Shown here: piece after piece, positions 60,223 to 64,000 of the stretch
Layout: the number at the start of each line of letters is the position of its first letter
How positions within the stretch are numbered: the first letter of the stretch is position 1
Made by a program: the position numbers and the translations under genes
The notes under the pieces: model-generated
The model's input: the letters and a program-made list of their open reading frames with translations, nothing else
The model's database searches: none
What the model was told of the DNA's origin: nothing
Source of the DNA: Acidisarcina polymorpha
GTDB taxonomy: Bacteria > Acidobacteriota > Terriglobia > Terriglobales > Acidobacteriaceae
Length of the DNA: 64,000 nucleotides
NCBI RefSeq assembly: GCF_003330725.1
Contig: NZ_CP030840.1
Coordinates: 2,790,001 to 2,854,000 of the forward strand
Direction of reading: 5' to 3'

Positions 60223-63200
60223 TTAGAACGAGATCTTGCCGCCGATCTGTAGAACTCTCGGAAAGTTCTGCTGTTGCGCGCCGACCGCTCCGAAGCCGCT
60301 CCATCCAGAGGTTGGGCTGAAAGTGGCAGGCCCGTCGCCGGGATTGGTGTCAGGGCCGCCGAAGAGCACCGAGTTCAGCGAGTTGAATGCATCTAGCCGA
60401 AGACCGAAGGTCACCCTCTCGGTGATCGGCGTGTTCTTTTCCAGGGAGAGATCGAGGGTGGGGATGGTTGGATTGCGGACTTGCGCGGTCTTCCCCTCCA
60501 GGTTAGCCAGGCCGTAAGTCGGAATGCCTGTCCAGCAACTTGTGTTGCCGGAGAACCAGCGGCCGTTGCCGACAGACGTCCCGCCCGCCGGACGATAGCT
60601 GGTGCCGGGGCAGGTGTAGTAGTAGCCGGTGTTGACGCTCACCGGCGTTCCGCTCTGCGCATTGAAGACGCCGCTGAGCGTCCAGCCGTTGATGAGGTAG
60701 CCGACCGCCCTATCGGGATTGGCGACGAACATTCGGCCTTTTCCGAATGGCAGGTCATAGACGCTGGTGGCGGACAAGACATGGGTGCGGTCAGTTCCCG
60801 CGATCCAGTGCTGTTGGAAGGGGTCCTGGTAAGGCCAGCCATTCTGGTATCCGTCGCCATTGATGGTTTTGGAGTAAGTGTACGCGACCTGCAAGCTCAA
60901 CCCGCGGCCGGCGCCGCCGGTGACCCGGCGATTCAGCTTTACTTCCAGGGCGTCATACCAGTTGCGTCCGAGCGGCGCGTTATACTGCCCAACCAGGCCT
61001 CTGCTGCCCGGGGAGCAATATTGGGATAACGGCAAGATCAACGCGACTGCCTGGACAGTGGTCGATGTGCCACACTGCCCCGGCCCGGACATGCCAGCAA
61101 CGCCGTAATAGGGGTTAGGCACCTGCTGATTGAAGACCTGGGGATTGGCGATTGCCGCCTTGATCTGAGCCAGGCTTGCAGTCCCGTTGATCCACAGAAA
61201 GGTGCGAAGCCGGCTGGTGAAATTGCCGGCGTACCGCGCGTCGAGCACGATGCCGCCGGGCAGTTCGCGCTGGAAACCCAGGGATAGAATCTGCTCCATT
61301 GGAATCTTGCGGTCGGGGAAGTCGGATTGAACGCCGCCATTGCCGAGATCGGTCTCCAGTCCGAGGGTGTTTCCCGTCGGAGCGAGCAGGCCGCTGGCAA
61401 ACGGCGAACCCGACTGGAAATTGCCCGTCGGCGTGTTTCCTCCGTCCGTCGAGGTAGTGTAATTCGTCGACTGATACGAGCCGATGTTGGAACCGCCCTC
61501 CAGGCCATAGGAGTACATGAGGCCCCATCCGCCGCGGACCACGGTCTTCGGGTCAACCACAAAGGCGAAGCCGAGTCTTGGCCCGACGTTCGACCAATCG
61601 GTGTTGTAGGCGTCGCGCGATTGGCCATCGACCCCGGTGAACAATACGCCGCCCAAAACCTGGTCGAGCGAAGCCGGACTGATGCCGGCTGCCGTCCAGG
61701 CGGACTGATTGGAGCCGTTTGCGACATTGGCCTGATAAGTCGCATTGTTGCTTATCGGGTTCACACAGGTGAGGCAAAGGCCGCGATTGAGACCGTTGAA
61801 ACGGTCCCTGAGTCCGCGCTGAACATCGTAGCGGATGCCCAGGTTCAGTGTCAGGCGAGGGTTCACGCGCCAGTTGTCCTGGAAGTAGACCGCCCATACC
61901 GGCTGGCCCTCCATGACCGTCCGGTTCCAGTCGATATTGCCAGGACCCACGTTCGTATTCTCGGGTTGAGAAGGGACGCCTAAATACAGCGAAGCGAGGG
62001 CGGAACCGTTGGGCGCGTTCGACGTGCAGGTATTATTGTTGCCCGAGGCGGCCGTGGCGGGATAGCAGTTCTTGTTCTGTGGATTGTATTGCGTGAATCC
62101 TGAACCGAAGCCGAAGGTGCCATTCGCATGTCCGACGTTGCCTGGATTGCCGTACTGAAATTCGTCGATCTCGCCCCCGAATTCGAGGGTGTGCGCTCCC
62201 GCTGTCTTGGTGAGATCCGCATCGAGCGTGAAGTTGTTGGTGATATCCAGGTTGGATACGTTTCCGAAGACGGTCCGATCGCCGACGAGGCCGGTACCCC
62301 AATTGTCGCCGACGTTGAATTCAGGCAGGAATCTCGATGTTGTCGTGGGGGGAAGCGGCAACGACAGCCCAAGGGTGCTCGGGTCGCTTTGCTGGGATAG
62401 ATCGCCATCCGGCGAAGCCTCCAGGAAGCGGTCGAACGATATTTTGAAGTCGCCCAGGAGGCTCGGCGAGAAGACATGGGTGACATCCTGCGATGCGACC
62501 CAGTTCTGATGGATCCAATTGATGTTCCCGTTGGCCGCGACTCCGCTCAGACCGTTGTTGCTGCGGAATTCCGTTCCATGCCAGTACAGGAAGTAGCTGT
62601 AGAGCTTGGTCTTCTCGGTCAAGTTATAGTCGACCCGAATCTGCGGCTGGTTGTAGTCGTAGAGATCGGGGTTGTGCCCGAGATAATTGTTGCCCTTCAC
62701 CAGATTCTGCGTCCCAGGAATATTAGGCAGCGGAATAAACTTCAGGACGGCGGCAGCCGTGGGGTTGATCTGGGCGCCGGGAATCGCATTGTTCGCGAAG
62801 GGCAGCTGCGCCACATGATTGCTGTTGCACGCGGTGACTGGCCCGCCATCCAGACAATAGGCTGTTCCAGGCTGATAGATGGGAAGTCCGGTCGGAAACT
62901 CGGCGGGGTCCATCGTTTGGACGAGGCTGAAATCGACCCCAGGATTCCCGTTGTACCCAGGACGCAGGAAGGCTGGAGGTACGTTGGTCAGAAGCGTACT
63001 CCCGATAGATTGCCGGTAGCCTTCGAAGCCGAAGAAGAAGAAGAGCTTGTTCTTAATGATCGGGCCGCCGGCGGTGATCCAGAATTGGTTCTGAACCTCT
63101 CCCTGGCGCGGCGTGCCGCTAAGGTTGTTTTGGAAGTTGTTCGCGTTCATGAAACCACCTTCGTAGGCGTACCTCGCGGTGCCATGATATTGGTCGCCGC

Positions 63201-63980
63201 CGGCCTTGCTGACGATGTTGACTGTGCCGCCGCTCGTCCTTCCAAAACGGGCGTCGTATGTCGAAGTCATCACGTTCACTTCCTCGATGCTGTCGATGTT
63301 GGGAGAGACCGTCCATTCTCCTGGGCTGTGGTTGCCATAGCCGGTCTGGCTGGTGATGTTGACTCCGTTCAGGGTGAACTGGTTGTTTCCGACGATGCCT
63401 CCGCCGATCGTGTAGGAATTCGTGACATCCCACCCGCGAGTGCCTGAATTTCCAGCCGGTCCAAACCCGGTGGTGGTGAACTGGCTCCCCGGAGTGGTGC
63501 CAATCAGCATGTAGGACTGGCCGCCGTTCAGTGGCACGCCTTCCAGTTCGCGCTGATCGAGCACGGTGCTGCCTGACGCGGTGGAAGTCTCCAACTCCGC
63601 CGGCGCGGTTGTCACCTCGACCCGCTGGCTGAGAGAACCGACCTCCAGCTTGAAGTTCTGTGTGAACGTCTGGGCGGCCAACAGGAGGACCTTGTCCTGG
63701 ACGGTGGTCTTGAAGCCGGCGGCGGTCGCGGTCACGGTGTAAGTGCCGGGAAGCACGTACGGGATGTAGTAGTCGCCTTTGCTGCTCGATTTGGCGGTGT
63801 AGGAGGTCCCCGATTCACGTTGACGGCGGCGATGGTGGCGTTCTGAATGAGCGCCCCGGAGGGGTCGGAGACTTGCCCGGTGAGGACCGCGCGGAACTCC
63901 TGCGCGTGGATCTGGAAAACAGCGAACATGAGCGCGAGCAGCAACGCCCCTTTCATTCCCGAGCTGATATGACGGTGCAT
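60223..63980 (-). CDS. Oar-like TonB-dependent receptor of the mannan locus, frameshifted near N-terminus
   Basis: ATG at 63980 follows GGAGGT by four bases. A signal peptide (MKGALLLALMFAVFQIHAQ) and a carboxypeptidase-regulatory-like domain (about 30-110: AVLTGQVSDPSGALIQNATI, YVLPGTYTVTATAAGFKTTV) are followed by a TonB plug (about 120-260: LEGVPLNGGQSYMLIG, FGRTSGGTVNIVSKAGG) and a 900-residue 22-strand barrel (YFQDNWRVNPRLTLNLGIRYD) ending GGKISF with the outer-membrane terminal Phe. One base is missing at about 63806 (after VNVNRG), which splits the frame; restored length is about 1252 residues. It should import mannan- or N-glycan-derived oligosaccharides for the enzymes encoded downstream. 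Confidence 0.92.
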
Positions 63981-64000
63981 TTGGACCTCCAAAATTGTTT

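Noticed and set aside
62476-63447. 323-codon plus-strand frame over the TonB receptor
   Set aside because: It is antisense to conserved plug and barrel motifs, with Val/Arg/Asp-rich low-information text.

Overview
The window reads as a chromosomal segment of a soil Acidobacteriota, most likely class Terriglobia (Acidobacterium/Granulicella/Edaphobacter-like). This rests on family content: very large Oar-like TonB-dependent receptors with an N-terminal carboxypeptidase-regulatory domain, two-component-regulator propeller/Y_Y_Y histidine kinases, a glutaminase-A-like (DUF4965) protein, many Tat signals, and secreted GH5, GH36, GH38, GH76, GH92 and GH95-like enzymes. No rRNA, tRNA, CRISPR array, transposase or integrase was recognised.

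Layout. 1-2.96 kb: 3' end of a propeller histidine kinase, a small unknown protein and a soluble histidine kinase. 3.1-6.5 kb (minus): an unknown protein, a quinone-oxidoreductase-like MDR enzyme and a DUF4331 protein. 7.2-10.3 kb: a full-length paralogue of the first kinase, nearly identical to it in the transmitter part. 10.5-11.6 kb: a frameshifted BNR-like secreted protein. 11.9-15.8 kb: an NtrC-type two-component system divergent from a secreted Pro-rich protein that carries a textbook sigma-54 promoter and a candidate upstream activator site. 16-20.8 kb: a tight operon of an unknown Lys-rich protein, MFS permease, metallophosphoesterase, ArsB-like permease and a DUF606-type membrane protein. 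21.1 kb: an epoxide-hydrolase-like enzyme. 23-29.3 kb: an unfamiliar group made of a Tat-exported protein, a 644-residue protein of no family I recognise and a HEAT-repeat protein, followed by another secreted unknown. 29.7-36.9 kb: Tat- or Sec-exported GH5, GH95-like and GH36 enzymes. 38.1-41.7 kb: AraC regulator, amidase and SDR. 42.5-44.7 kb: glutaminase-like protein. 44.7-52 kb: regulators and small enzymes (AraC, TetR, SDR, NAD(P)-binding reductase, DUF1579, SRPBCC) set among many gene fragments. 52-64 kb (minus): an alpha-mannan/N-glycan locus in the order TonB receptor, GH38, GH92, GH76.

Two themes stand out. Regions between genes at 20.8, 34.2, 37, 42, 45, 49.8 and 51.8 kb hold recognisable truncated genes (AraC, TetR, SDR, ICMT, amidohydrolase, FG-GAP/TonB, Tat signals), so this is a reshuffled accessory zone. 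Four otherwise healthy genes (BNR protein, NtrC regulator, SRPBCC protein, TonB receptor) are each broken by what looks like one missing base in a short homopolymer, which suggests either uncorrected long-read indels or very recent decay.
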